A DNA stretch of 6,884 nt, from contig UQNP01000099.1 in NCBI GenBank assembly GCA_900542385.1, positions 1 through 6,884 of the forward strand, read 5' to 3'. Both the position numbers and the translations under genes were made by a program. Below the pieces are notes generated by a model. That model was given only the letters and a program-made list of their open reading frames with translations, did not search any database and was not told where the DNA came from. The DNA comes from an uncultured Eubacterium sp. (GTDB taxonomy: Bacteria; Bacillota; Clostridia; Peptostreptococcales; Anaerovoracaceae). Within the stretch, counting starts at the first letter, position 1. Each line of letters opens with the position of its first letter. Shown piece after piece: positions 6,338 through 6,884 of the stretch.

Positions 6338-6884
6338 TCTGGGATTGTATATCCATATACCATTTTGCGTGAGAAAATGCAGGTATTGTGATTTTCTCTC
6401 TTTTAGGTGCAGCGATAAGACGAAGCTGTCGCAGTATGCTGACGTGCTGATGGCCGAAATAAGAATGAGGTCGGAGGATTTCATATACAGGGAAGTTGAC
6501 AGCGTTTATATAGGAGGCGGCACACCTTCTATGCTGTCGGAATGGGATATGGGAAGGATACTGGATTGTTTAAGGGATAATTTCAATATCGTGAAAGATG
6601 CAGAAGTGACCATCGAAGCGAATCCTGCCACACTTTCCGACGAGAAAATGGAAAGATATTTGAGAAAAGGCGTCAACCGGCTGAGTCTCGGTGTTCAGTC
6701 CTTTGAAAACGATGTGCTTGAATTTCTTGGCAGGATACATAACAAAAACGATGCTTTCTATACATATCAAAAAGCAAAAAAAGCGGGATTTGAAAATATA
6801 AATCTTGATATCATGTTCGGCATACCGGGACAGAATATGAAAATGTGGAAAGATACGGTCAGACAATGCGTATTTTTAAAACCG
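6321..6884 (+). CDS. hemW: HemW-like radical SAM haem chaperone (3' end outside window)
   Basis: The first 188 residues are present without a stop; the full family length is about 370-400. HemW (formerly annotated as oxygen-independent coproporphyrinogen III oxidase) binds haem and an Fe4S4 cluster and is thought to deliver haem to membrane proteins. [10 protein letters not shown] leads into the cluster motif [10 protein letters not shown] (C16, C20, C23). Then come YIGGGTPS (63-70, SAM binding), TIEANPATL (97-105), [10 protein letters not shown] (119-128), LGRIHN (136-141) and [12 protein letters not shown] near the end. CDF after the third Cys, rather than the Cys of true HemN, favours HemW. 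The start is ATG 6321 or the adjacent ATG 6324, because a stop at 6315 blocks earlier ones. Neither has a close Shine-Dalgarno sequence; AGGAGG at 6294-6299 is 21 bases away. Translation is probably coupled to lepA. Confidence 0.93.
   Translation, partial: MMTTNNLGLYIHIPFCVRKCRYCDFLSFRCSDKTKLSQYADVLMAEIRMRSEDFIYREVDSVYIGGGTPSMLSEWDMGRILDCLRDNFNIVKDAEVTIEANPATLSDEKMERYLRKGVNRLSLGVQSFENDVLEFLGRIHNKNDAFYTYQKAKKAGFENINLDIMFGIPGQNMKMWKDTVRQCVFLKP

Noticed and set aside
6215..6866. Minus-strand open frames opposite hemW (6215-6484 and 6570-6866)
   Set aside because: They are shadows of the plus-strand hemW frame, which is open to the window end and carries all radical SAM motifs. The minus-strand products have no recognisable features.

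Overview
The window looks like chromosomal DNA of an anaerobic, endospore-forming Firmicute of the class Clostridia. The reasons are the order rpsT / gpr / spoIIP / lepA / hemW, which is familiar from that class, two sporulation genes, strong Shine-Dalgarno sequences of the GGAGG type, a moderately AT-rich composition judged by eye, and heavy use of ATA (Ile) and AGA/AGG (Arg) codons. No species is claimed. There is no sign of a mobile element, CRISPR array, tRNA or rRNA.

Layout. Positions 24-1244 (+) hold an SstT-type Na+/serine-threonine symporter. A likely SigA promoter follows, then a 183-residue four-helix membrane protein of the DUF5684 type (1329-1880, +). The convergent gap 1881-2075 carries two hairpins flanked by A and T runs, one for each direction. 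rpsT (ribosomal protein S20) lies on the minus strand at 2076-2342. A 109-base divergent gap then holds what look like overlapping promoters, a vegetative one for rpsT and a forespore-type one for gpr. gpr (2452-3360, +) and spoIIP (3384-4289, +) are 23 bases apart and probably form a sporulation operon. A small 45-codon reading frame starting with TTG (4327-4464, +) follows spoIIP; it has a strong ribosome binding site and encodes a predicted single-pass membrane peptide. A good SigA-type promoter at 4454-4482 precedes lepA (4526-6337, +). hemW begins at 6321, inside the end of lepA, and runs off the window at 6884.

How the genes fit together. gpr and spoIIP act at different times and places in sporulation: GPR degrades small acid-soluble spore proteins at germination, and SpoIIP degrades septal peptidoglycan during engulfment. 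rpsT, lepA and hemW are housekeeping genes for ribosome assembly, translation and haem handling, so the vegetative promoter before lepA would separate them from the sporulation unit. The least explained items are the small membrane peptide after spoIIP and the interleaved rpsT/gpr promoters. No wholly new system is evident; most of the window is conserved core genome.
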